A stretch of DNA of 64,000 nt, taken from positions 186,001 to 250,000 of the forward strand of contig NZ_QKLF01000001.1 of the NCBI RefSeq assembly GCF_003224335.1, written 5' to 3'. The notes under the pieces are model-generated. The model saw only the letters and a list, made by a program, of their open reading frames with translations. It did not search any database and had not been told where the DNA came from. This stretch comes from Curtobacterium sp. MCJR17_055 (GTDB lineage: Bacteria > Actinomycetota > Actinomycetes > Actinomycetales > Microbacteriaceae). How positions within the stretch are numbered: position 1 is the stretch's first letter; every line of letters begins with the position of its first letter. Shown one piece after another: positions 53,020-60,099 of this stretch. The translations under genes were made by a program, and so were the position numbers.

Positions 53020-55038
53020 TCACCCCGCTCGGCCGACACCGCCGCGCAGCACACCGGGCCCCGCGGGGTCGTTCGGCGACCAGGTCGCAGCGACCTCGGT
53101 GCCGCGCCGGTGGACGTGGTCCGGCGCCAGCGCACCCTCGAGTCCGCGCAGGCGCATCTCGGCCCGCTCGGCGGCGGCGGTGTTCGTGGCCCGCAGGACG
53201 ACGCCGCGGCGGGCCGTCTCCTGCTCCCCCGGCACGACCGGGAGCGCGGTGAGCGTCACCGGACCGGCCGCGAGCGCCGCCCCGATCCCGACCGTCGCCC
53301 GCTCGTCGACGCCCCCGCTGCGGAGGAGCGCCGTCTGGTCGTCCGAGGCACGGAGCGCCGGGTTGCCGGCGAGCTCCGTCCCGACCCGCTCCCGGGTCGC
53401 CGCGGCCCGCTCCGCACCGGCCCGGAGGTGTTCCGCCCCCTGCCGGTCGATGCGCCGGACGACGACCTGTTCGCCACCCTGGCCGAAGACCGCGACCGGC
53501 GCCGAGGCGCGGAGTGCGGCCTGGATGCCCGGCAGCTGCGTGGCGCCGATCGCCACGGACTGCGTCGTCACGATGTAGTCCGCGTCGCGCCAGCCGGAGG
53601 GGTTCTGGCGTGCGACGGCGCTGTCGGTGCTGAGCTTGTAGTACCAGATGACGTTCTGCCGTGGGAAGCCGGCCCGGACGAGGTCGACCCAGAGTGCGTC
53701 GTCGACCAGGAGCCGGTCCGACCGGGAGACGTTCGCGGTGATCCAGTCCTGCGCGCCGAGCATCGGCGCATCCGCGGAGGTCGCCATGAACGACCCGAGC
53801 CGGGCGGCGGAGGCGGGAGCGGCGGCGCCGACGACCCCGACCGCCGCGACCGACCAGAACGTCAGTCCGACGACCGAGACGACCAGGCGACCCGGTCTGC
53901 CCGACGGCTCGCCGGACGCCCGGGCCAGCCGTGCCCGTCGGACCGCATCGACCACCGCCCGGGCGAGGACGTCCGAGACACCGGCGATCGCGAGGGCGGC
54001 GAACGGCAGGATCGCGATCGGGTACGGCACGGGCAGGTACCCGTTCGGACGCAGCACGACCGCGATGAGGAAGACGGCGACGGCTGCGACCGAGCGCAGA
54101 CGCGGCACCGCCAGTGCGGCGACGCTCGCGACCACCCCGAGCGCCACGAAGGCGGGGTCGAGGCCGAGCCACAGGCTCACCACGTGGTTCGCGGGCGTCG
54201 CCGGGTCGAACACCGAGCCGCTGCCGCTCCGGTCCCCGAGCTGGAACGTGACGCCCTGCCACAGGCTGACGTGTCCGGGCCCGGGCACGAGCTCGCCCTT
54301 CGTCGCCGCGAAGACCAGGTACGACGACCCGCCCAGCGCCAGGACGACCGCGGCGACGCTGAGCGTGTACCGGCGGATCTCCGGGTGCGCCGACCGCCAC
54401 ATCGTCCACGCCAGGAACGGCAGGGCGAGCAGGAAGGTCTCCTTGCTGAGGACGGCGGCGACCATGCAGGCGGCCGACCCGGCGAACTCGACGAGCTGGT
54501 GGTGCCGGGACACGGCGAGCACGAAGGCCGCGAGGAGCCAGGGGGTCGCGACGTTGTCGATGTACACGTCGCGGTGGTACTGCACCGCCAGGGGCGAGAG
54601 GGCGAACACCAGCACCGCCGCGGCGGCGGCCGGGCGGCTGACCTGCAGCTTGCGCGCGAGCACGTACAGCAGGGCGGCGGAGGCGACCGCGAACACCACC
54701 ATCGCCTCGCGCGCGGCGCCGACCGCGGTCGCGTGCCGCACCCAGGCTCCGGTCGCCTCCGTGTACAGGGCGATCTGGATCCACCCGAGCGGCGGGTGGT
54801 CGTACCAGTAGGTGTAGTGGGTGAGGCCGCCGAGGTGGAACACCGACCACGCCTGAGCCGCGTACGTGCCCTCGTCGTCGATCCGCTGCGGGTTGCCCTC
54901 CAGGCCGACCACGAGCACGGCGGCCGTCACGGCGAGGACCGGGAGAGGCCACGCCAGGTCGCTCGCGGACGTGCGCGCCGCGGCGGCGACGGCGCTGTCG
55001 GCGAACGACCGGCGGGCTCCGATCGAGGAGGCGGTCAC
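53020..55038 (-). CDS. GT39-like membrane glycosyltransferase, copy 2
   Basis: This 672-residue protein is a paralogue of the enzyme at 48804-50792 over its whole length: D-D-E-G in PQRIDDEGTYAAQAWSV, YWYDHPPLGWIQIA, VQYHRDVYIDNVATPWLLAA, SKETFLLALPFL, RPNGYLPVPYPI, and the outer DALWVDLVRAGFPRQNVIWY. The GTG at 55038 (VTASSIGARR) is chosen because copy 1 starts MTASITDTTG. Its role should be transfer of a polyprenyl-linked sugar to a surface acceptor. It is the most upstream gene of the locus, 157 bases before gtrA. Confidence 0.88.
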   Translation of the reverse strand: MTASSIGARRSFADSAVAAAARTSASDLAWPLPVLAVTAAVLVVGLEGNPQRIDDEGTYAAQAWSVFHLGGLTHYTYWYDHPPLGWIQIALYTEATGAWVRHATAVGAAREAMVVFAVASAALLYVLARKLQVSRPAAAAAVLVFALSPLAVQYHRDVYIDNVATPWLLAAFVLAVSRHHQLVEFAGSAACMVAAVLSKETFLLALPFLAWTMWRSAHPEIRRYTLSVAAVVLALGGSSYLVFAATKGELVPGPGHVSLWQGVTFQLGDRSGSGSVFDPATPANHVVSLWLGLDPAFVALGVVASVAALAVPRLRSVAAVAVFLIAVVLRPNGYLPVPYPIAILPFAALAIAGVSDVLARAVVDAVRRARLARASGEPSGRPGRLVVSVVGLTFWSVAAVGVVGAAAPASAARLGSFMATSADAPMLGAQDWITANVSRSDRLLVDDALWVDLVRAGFPRQNVIWYYKLSTDSAVARQNPSGWRDADYIVTTQSVAIGATQLPGIQAALRASAPVAVFGQGGEQVVVRRIDRQGAEHLRAGAERAAATRERVGTELAGNPALRASDDQTALLRSGGVDERATVGIGAALAAGPVTLTALPVVPGEQETARRGVVLRATNTAAAERAEMRLRGLEGALAPDHVHRRGTEVAATWSPNDPAGPGVLRGGVGRAG

Positions 55039-55282
55039 GGGCACCGCAGCAGGTCGCGGGCGTGCGGGAGCAGGGGCATCGTGGAGCCTTCGGTCGTTCG
55101 GGTCGCCGGGCAGCAGCGTGGTGAGCGGTGCTCCGTCATCACAACACCGGCCCGGGTTCCCGCACAGGGCACGAGGACGCGTCTGCGGTTTCCCGCACCG
55201 ATCACGCGGTGTCCCCACCGGAGTGCCCTGCGCCTCCGCCGCCGGTCACGAGCCGAGCAGCGGTCGCCTGCCGGTGGCGCAC
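55039..55282. promoter_or_regulatory. Regulatory gap upstream of the glycan locus
   Basis: No gene is seen. The stretch holds two direct copies of GTGCGGGAA(A/C)C on the minus strand (about 55156-55166 and 55188-55199), 33 bases apart, which could bind a regulator of the glycan locus. A clear -10 box is not visible. Confidence 0.4.
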
Positions 55283-55328
55283 GACGGACGGGAGGCCCGG
55301 TACCAGCTGGTACCGGGCCTCCCGTCGG
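55283..55328. terminator. Repeat-family hairpin after aldo/keto reductase gene
   Basis: Outer arms GACGGACGGGAGGCCCGG and complement with a CCAGCTGG centre. It lies downstream of the minus-strand aldo/keto reductase gene. Confidence 0.8.
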
Positions 55329-55357
55329 TTGGTCGGTCGCGACCGCGACCCGCCGGA

Positions 55358-56362
55358 TCAGGCGGGGCGCTGCGCCGGCGACACGTTCTTCGACGCGTCG
55401 CGCTCGGGGATGTCGCCGAGTGCGTCGTCGATCGCGGCGAGCGCGTCGGCGTCGAGGGTGACGCCCGCGGCCTTGACGTTGTCCGTGACCTGCTCCGGGC
55501 GTGATGCCCCGACGATCGCGGACGCGACGTTCTCGTTCTGCAGCGTCCACGCGATGGCGAGCTGGGCGAGCGTGAGTCCGGCCTGGTCCGCGACCGGCTG
55601 CAGGCGCTGCACGGCCTCGAGGACCTCGTCGCGCATGAACCGCTTGATCATGTCGGCGCCGCCCTTCTCGTCCGTGGCGCGCGAGCCCTCGGGGAGCGGC
55701 TGGCCCGGCTTGTACTTGCCGGTGAGCACGCCCTGCGCGATCGGGGACCAGACGATCTGGGACAGACCGAGCTGCTTCGAGGCCGGGACGACCTCGCCCT
55801 CGATCACGCGCCACAGCATCGAGTACTGCGGCTGGTTCGAGATGAGCTGGAAGCCGAGCTCCCTCGCCAGCGCGGCACCGGCGCGGATCTGCTCGGCGGT
55901 CCACTCGCTGACGCCGATGTAGAGCGCCTTGCCCTGGCGGACGACGTCCGCGAAGGCCTGCATGGTCTCCTCGAGCGGCGTCTCGTAGTCGTAGCGGTGC
56001 GCCTGGTAGAGGTCGACGTAGTCGGTCTGCAGCCGCTCGAGCGAGCCGTTGATCGACTCCATGATGTGCTTGCGGCTGAGGCCGACGTCGTTGTGCCCCT
56101 TCGGGCCGGTCGGCCAGTACACCTTCGTGAAGACCTCGAGGGACTGCCGACGCTCACCCTTGAGCGCCTCGCCGAGGACGGTCTCGGCGGCGGTGTTGGC
56201 GTACGTGTCCGCGGTGTCGAACGTGGTGATGCCGGCGTCGAGCGCTGCCCGCACGCACTGGGTGGCGACGTCGTTCTCGACCTGCGAGCCGTGCGTCAGC
56301 CAGTTGCCGTAGGTGATCTCGGAGATCTTGAGTCCGGAGTTGCCCAGGTACCTGAATTCCAT
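55358..56362 (-). CDS. Aldo/keto reductase (Kv-beta/YghZ-like)
   Basis: This 334-residue protein is an NADPH-dependent AKR barrel: MEFRYLGNSGLKISEITYGN, FDTADTYANTAAETVLGEAL (Asp and Tyr of the tetrad), KVYWPTGPKGHND (Lys), DYVDLYQAHRYD (His), and the cofactor loop SPIAQGVLTGKYKPGQP. The closest group is the voltage-channel beta-subunit/YghZ class acting on aldehydes. It is divergent from yceI across a 199-base gap with a palindrome that may control both. Confidence 0.92.
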   Translation of the reverse strand: MEFRYLGNSGLKISEITYGNWLTHGSQVENDVATQCVRAALDAGITTFDTADTYANTAAETVLGEALKGERRQSLEVFTKVYWPTGPKGHNDVGLSRKHIMESINGSLERLQTDYVDLYQAHRYDYETPLEETMQAFADVVRQGKALYIGVSEWTAEQIRAGAALARELGFQLISNQPQYSMLWRVIEGEVVPASKQLGLSQIVWSPIAQGVLTGKYKPGQPLPEGSRATDEKGGADMIKRFMRDEVLEAVQRLQPVADQAGLTLAQLAIAWTLQNENVASAIVGASRPEQVTDNVKAAGVTLDADALAAIDDALGDIPERDASKNVSPAQRPA

Positions 56363-56437
56363 GTGCCCGACGCTACTGGAGTGAGCGCTCTCGTGAGGGG
56401 TCTCCGCAGTACCCGGGTCGACTCCTCGGTGAACAAT

Positions 56438-56453
56438 GGTTGACGCTTCAACC
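56438..56453. promoter_or_regulatory. Palindrome between aldo/keto reductase and yceI genes
   Basis: GGTTGA-CGCT-TCAACC is a perfect 6-bp inverted repeat. A TAGCAT -10-like box for yceI follows at 56473-56478, so the palindrome lies at the -35 region. MarR/OhrR-type regulators of redox genes use TTGA/TCAA half-sites. No such regulator gene is adjacent. Confidence 0.5.
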
Positions 56454-56561
56454 AAACGGGTGCAGGATGGGGTAGCATCAAGGTCGATGCAGGCGCATGC
56501 ACCACCGCGCCGGCCCCCCGACTCACCGCTCGAAGACACATCGCTCGAAGAAGGACACACC

Positions 56562-57122
56562 ATGGCTCTCACCGCCTCCGCCATCCCCGGCTACGTCACC
56601 GGCACCTGGAAGCTCGACCCGACCCACTCCGAGGTCAGCTTCTCCGTCCGTCACCTCGCGATCAGCAAGGTCAAGGGCAAGTTCGAGCAGTTCGACGCGA
56701 CGCTCGTCACCGCCGAGAACCCCCTCGACACCACCCTCGAGGCCTCGATCGACGTCGCCAGCATCAACACCAACCAGGCGCAGCGCGACCAGCACCTCGC
56801 GACCGGTGACTTCTTCCTCACCGAGGAGCACCCGCACATGACGTTCCGCTCGACGGGCATCCGCGAGGACGGCGACGACATGCTCATCGACGGCGAGCTC
56901 TCGCTCCGCGGCGTCACCAAGAACGTCACGCTCAAGACCGAGTTCGGCGGCGTCACCACCGACGGCTACGGCCAGACCAAGCTCGGCGCCGAGGCGACGA
57001 CCAAGATCGACCGCACCGAGTTCGGCGTGAACTGGAACGCCGCGCTCGAGGCCGGTGGCTTCACGCTCGGCAACGACGTCACGATCAACCTCGACGTGCA
57101 GTTCGTCCTCCAGGCGGCCTGA
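56562..57122 (+). CDS. yceI: YceI-family polyprenyl-binding-fold protein
   Basis: This 186-residue protein has the YceI lipocalin-like barrel: YVTGTWKLDPTHSEVSFSVR, HLAISKVKGKFEQFDATL, IDVASINTNQAQRDQHLATG and FFLTEEHPHMTFRST are the standard blocks, ending with FTLGNDVTINLDVQFVL. There is no signal peptide, so it is cytoplasmic, as is common in actinobacteria. It binds isoprenoid or other amphiphilic molecules and is often stress-induced. The ATG has AAGAAGG upstream; a direct repeat CGCTCGAAGA lies just before. Confidence 0.94.
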   Translation: MALTASAIPGYVTGTWKLDPTHSEVSFSVRHLAISKVKGKFEQFDATLVTAENPLDTTLEASIDVASINTNQAQRDQHLATGDFFLTEEHPHMTFRSTGIREDGDDMLIDGELSLRGVTKNVTLKTEFGGVTTDGYGQTKLGAEATTKIDRTEFGVNWNAALEAGGFTLGNDVTINLDVQFVLQAA

Positions 57123-57137
57123 CCCGCGGTCCCACTC

Positions 57138-57172
57138 GACGAGCCCCGGCGCCCTCGGCGTCGGGGCTCGTC
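57138..57172 (+). terminator. Intrinsic terminator after yceI
   Basis: GACGAGCCCCG pairs with CGGGGCTCGTC; inner bases GCGCC and GGCGT extend the stem. It starts 16 bases after the yceI stop. Confidence 0.8.
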
Positions 57173-57241
57173 CCGTGTCCCGACGCACGACGTGCCGAGC
57201 GGTAGCGTGAGCAGCACCGCTGACGAACAGGAGTCACCACG

Positions 57242-57808
57242 ATGCCCACCGACTGGATCGCCCTGCAGACCATCGCGGCCGCGGAGTTCGGCCGCCGCGT
57301 CGCCGCGGTCACCGACTGGGACGCCGCCACCCCCGACTCGGAGTGGACGACCCGGGACCTCGTCGCCCACGTGGTCGACGAGCAGCGGTGGATCCCGAAG
57401 CTCCTGACGGGGTGCGACCACGAGCAGGCCGCGGCCGATCTCGAGCCGATCGGTGACGACCTGGTGGCGGCGTGGGAGCGGCACTCGAGCGCGGCGATCG
57501 AGGCGTGGCAGCGCGCACCGCGGGACACCCCGGTGCACCTGGCCACCGACGTGGTGAGCGCCGGGGAGTACCTGGCGGAGCAGACGAGCGACATCGCGAT
57601 CCACACGTGGGACCTCGCGCGGGCCACCGGCAGCGACGAGCACCTGCCGGACGAACTCGTCGAGGCGGTGTGGACGCACTTCGAGCCGCAGATCCAGTCC
57701 CTCGCCGCGACCGGCCTGTACGCGGCCCCAGTGCAGGTGGACGACGATGCTCCGCTGCAGGTGAAGCTCCTCGCGGTCACCGGGCGCGACGCCCGCACGA
57801 CCGCCTGA
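57242..57808 (+). CDS. TIGR03086-type DinB/maleylpyruvate-isomerase-like protein
   Basis: This 188-residue helical protein has WTTRDLVAHVVDEQRWIP with the first metal-site His, and SDIAIHTWDLARATG with the second. These match the TIGR03086/mycothiol maleylpyruvate isomerase-like family, which has a DinB-type four-helix metal-binding core. A mycothiol-dependent transferase role is inferred from the family. A TAGCGT box at 57203-57208 gives a 27-base leader with CAGGAG as ribosome site. It lies 44 bases before the next aldo/keto reductase gene in the same direction. Confidence 0.85.
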   Translation: MPTDWIALQTIAAAEFGRRVAAVTDWDAATPDSEWTTRDLVAHVVDEQRWIPKLLTGCDHEQAAADLEPIGDDLVAAWERHSSAAIEAWQRAPRDTPVHLATDVVSAGEYLAEQTSDIAIHTWDLARATGSDEHLPDELVEAVWTHFEPQIQSLAATGLYAAPVQVDDDAPLQVKLLAVTGRDARTTA

Positions 57809-57852
57809 CCGTCCCGTCGGTACCTGCACCGTCACGTCCCGGGAGGACCCGC

Positions 57853-58854
57853 ATGTCCGACACCACGACCGTCCCCACCACCCGCCTCGGCAGCTCCGGC
57901 CTCGAGATCTCGAGCATCGTCCTCGGGATGATGTCCTACGGGGACCCGTCCGCCGGTTCGCATGCCTGGAGCGTCGGACTCGACGACGCCCGGCCCTTCG
58001 TCCGCCGCGCCTTCGAGGCGGGCATCACCACGTTCGACACCGCGAACGTCTACTCCGCCGGCAGCAGCGAGGAGATCACCGGGAAGCTCCTGGCGGAACT
58101 CGCCCCGCGCGAGGACGTCCAGGTCTTCACGAAGGTCTACAACCGGATGCGCCCCGGGCGGAACGGTGCCGGACTGTCGCGTGCGGCGGTCATGCACGAG
58201 ATCGACGCCTCGCTGACCCGCCTCGGCACCGACTACGTCGACCTGTACCAGATCCACCGCTTCGACCCGGACACGCCCGTCGAGGAGACGATGGAGGCGC
58301 TGCACGACGTCGTCAAGTCCGGGAAGGCCCGGTACATCGGCGCGTCGAGCATGTGGGCATGGCAGTTCGCCGAGATGCAGCACGTCGCCGAGCTGCACGG
58401 CTGGACGCCCTTCGTGAGCATGCAGGACCAGTACAACCTGCTCGAGCGCGAGGAGGAGCGCGAGATGCACCCGTTCTGCGAGCACACCGGCGTCGGTGTC
58501 ATCCCGTGGAGCCCGCTCGCGCGCGGCAAGGTCACCCGCCCGTGGGACGCGCAGGGCTCCGGCTCGCGTGCCGACACCGACGAGTTCGGCAAGACGCTGT
58601 ACCGCCAGGACGAGGACGCGAACCGCGCCATCGTCGACGCGGTCGGGCAGGTCGCCGAGGAGCGGGGCGCGAGCATGGCGCAGGTCGCGCTCGCGTGGGT
58701 CGCCGGCAAGCCCGCCGTCTCCGCGCCGATCATCGGCGCGACGAAGGAGCACCACATCGACGACGCGGTCGCGGCGACCGCGATCACGCTGACCGAGGAC
58801 GAGGTCACGCGACTCGAGCAGGCCTACACCCCGCGGGTGCCGTCCGGCTTCTGA
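57853..58854 (+). CDS. Aldo/keto reductase (YajO/Tas-like)
   Basis: This 333-residue AKR has RLGSSGLEISSIVLGMMSYG, FDTANVYSAGSSEEITGKLL with Asp and Tyr, KVYNRMRPG with Lys, and DYVDLYQIHRFDPDTPVEE with His. The cofactor region PWSPLARGKVTRPW and IGATKEHHIDDAV match the YajO type. It reduces aldehydes with NADPH. The ATG has GGGAGG upstream. It is the second gene after the DinB-like gene; a repeat-family hairpin follows 9 bases after the stop. Confidence 0.92.
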   Translation: MSDTTTVPTTRLGSSGLEISSIVLGMMSYGDPSAGSHAWSVGLDDARPFVRRAFEAGITTFDTANVYSAGSSEEITGKLLAELAPREDVQVFTKVYNRMRPGRNGAGLSRAAVMHEIDASLTRLGTDYVDLYQIHRFDPDTPVEETMEALHDVVKSGKARYIGASSMWAWQFAEMQHVAELHGWTPFVSMQDQYNLLEREEEREMHPFCEHTGVGVIPWSPLARGKVTRPWDAQGSGSRADTDEFGKTLYRQDEDANRAIVDAVGQVAEERGASMAQVALAWVAGKPAVSAPIIGATKEHHIDDAVAATAITLTEDEVTRLEQAYTPRVPSGF

Positions 58855-58862
58855 GCCACCGG

Positions 58863-58909
58863 CGGACGGGAGGCGCGGCTCCAGCTGGTGCCGCGCCTCC
58901 CGTCCGTGC
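58863..58909 (+). terminator. Repeat-family hairpin after aldo/keto reductase gene
   Basis: Outer arms CGGACGGGAGGCGCGGC and complement around CCAGCTGG-like centre. It ends the two-gene plus-strand unit. Confidence 0.8.
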
Positions 58910-58967
58910 CAGCGCTGTCCGCACCCGGGCCGGACGCGCTGTCCGCACCCCGGGCCGGTCGGGCCCG

Positions 58968-59057
58968 CGAGGTCGCACGACACGCCGCCCGCGCGGCGCC
59001 GAAGTCGCACGAACGCTCGGCCGGGACGTGTCCGAACGGCCGAGCGTGCGACCTCGG
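58968..59057. repeat. Nested inverted and direct repeat
   Basis: AGTCGCACGA is preceded by GGTCGCACGA (direct repeat, about 32 bases apart). ACGCTCGGCCG (59013-59023) pairs with CGGCCGAGCGT (59037-59047), and the outer CGAGGTCGCAC (58969-58979) pairs with GTGCGACCTCG (59046-59056). It lies just downstream of the minus-strand oxygenase gene. It may act as a terminator but is far larger than needed. Confidence 0.6.
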
Positions 59058-59065
59058 CCAGACCG

Positions 59066-60004
59066 TCAGGCGCCGTCGATGCCCCGCTCCGCCGCCGCCT
59101 CGCGCTCCAGCCGGGCGATGCGGGCGAGCGCCGCACGCTCGGTGCCGGACTGGGTGCCGAGCACGCTGCCGATGCCGTCGAGGACGACCCCGGTCGCCCG
59201 GTCGACGGGCAGCTCGATCGGTCCGATCGCGGGCGTCCGGATGCCGAGCAGCGACCGGTGCCGCGGGTCGAGGGTCGAGACCGCGCCCTGGTACACCGCC
59301 CGGTAGCCCGGTCGCAGCAGCTGGGCGAGCGGGGGGTTCTTGATGAAGCGCAGGACCTCCCGGGTCCTGGGCGTCACCGCGAGCTCCCCGCGGTCGAGGT
59401 ACCCGTCCATCTGGGCGCGTAGCTCGGCCTCGGACTCGGGGGCGTCCGCGACCCGCATGAGCCGACCGGCGACCGCCCACTCCTTGACGTAGGCGTCCGC
59501 CCCGCCGGGGATCGGCTGCCCCCAGCGCTGCGCCGTGCGCAGGAACGCGTCCGTGAACGCCAGGTGCACCCAGCGCGCCAGGTCGGGGTCGTTCGCGGTG
59601 TACGGCCGTCCGACGCCGTGCCCGTCGACGTACACGCCGCGGACCCGCTCGTGCAGCTTCAGCACCCACTCGCTCCCCGCCCGGGCGGTCGCGGTGTCGC
59701 CGTGCGTGACGGTGTAGATCCACCGGATCGTGCCGGCGAGCCGACCGAAGGGGTCCTCCTTGTACCGGGAGTGGTCCGCGACGCCGGCGAGCGCACCCGG
59801 GTGCAGCGCCTGGACGAGCAACGCGCGCACACCGGCGACGATGGTCTGGTTGCCGCCGTGCACCGACCACGTGGCCGAGCCCGGGCCGAAGAAGCCGGCG
59901 TCGGTCCCCTGCTCGAGGGCGTCCACCCACTCCGGACTGCCGGCGGTGCTGCCCGTGAACGTGGCCTGCAGACGGGTGCGGAAGGCATCGGAGACGAACG
60001 ACAT
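59066..60004 (-). CDS. MpaB-like oxygenase (DUF2236)
   Basis: This 312-residue protein has the DUF2236/MpaB' helical fold: VHGGNQTIVAGVRALLVQAL, HPGALAGVADHSRYKEDPFG (with conserved His and Arg-Tyr), TIRWIYTVTHGD, and HERVRGVYVDGHGVGRPY. MpaB-type proteins are haem-containing oxygenases (latex-clearing or mycophenolic-acid type). The actual substrate is unknown. It is divergent from fadD, whose leaderless start lies 96 bases away; both may have to do with lipid oxidation, but this is only proximity. Confidence 0.87.
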   Translation of the reverse strand: MSFVSDAFRTRLQATFTGSTAGSPEWVDALEQGTDAGFFGPGSATWSVHGGNQTIVAGVRALLVQALHPGALAGVADHSRYKEDPFGRLAGTIRWIYTVTHGDTATARAGSEWVLKLHERVRGVYVDGHGVGRPYTANDPDLARWVHLAFTDAFLRTAQRWGQPIPGGADAYVKEWAVAGRLMRVADAPESEAELRAQMDGYLDRGELAVTPRTREVLRFIKNPPLAQLLRPGYRAVYQGAVSTLDPRHRSLLGIRTPAIGPIELPVDRATGVVLDGIGSVLGTQSGTERAALARIARLEREAAAERGIDGA

Positions 60005-60086
60005 GGTGCAATGGTCCGTCGCGCCCCTGACAGTGCGCCCTCCGTCCGCCCGGGAGCATGCCTGACGAGGACTCGGGTCCGCCCGC

Positions 60087-60092
60087 TAGGTT
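60087..60092 (+). promoter_or_regulatory. -10 box of leaderless fadD
   Basis: TAGGTT lies 7 bases before the GTG at 60100 with no ribosome site. Confidence 0.6.
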
Positions 60093-60099
60093 GGTCCGC

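Noticed and set aside
44991..55038. Classical cellulose (bcs) operon
   Set aside because: GT2 and GH8 fit, but PilZ, BcsB and BcsC are absent and GT39, GtrA and sortase genes are present, so the name would mislead.
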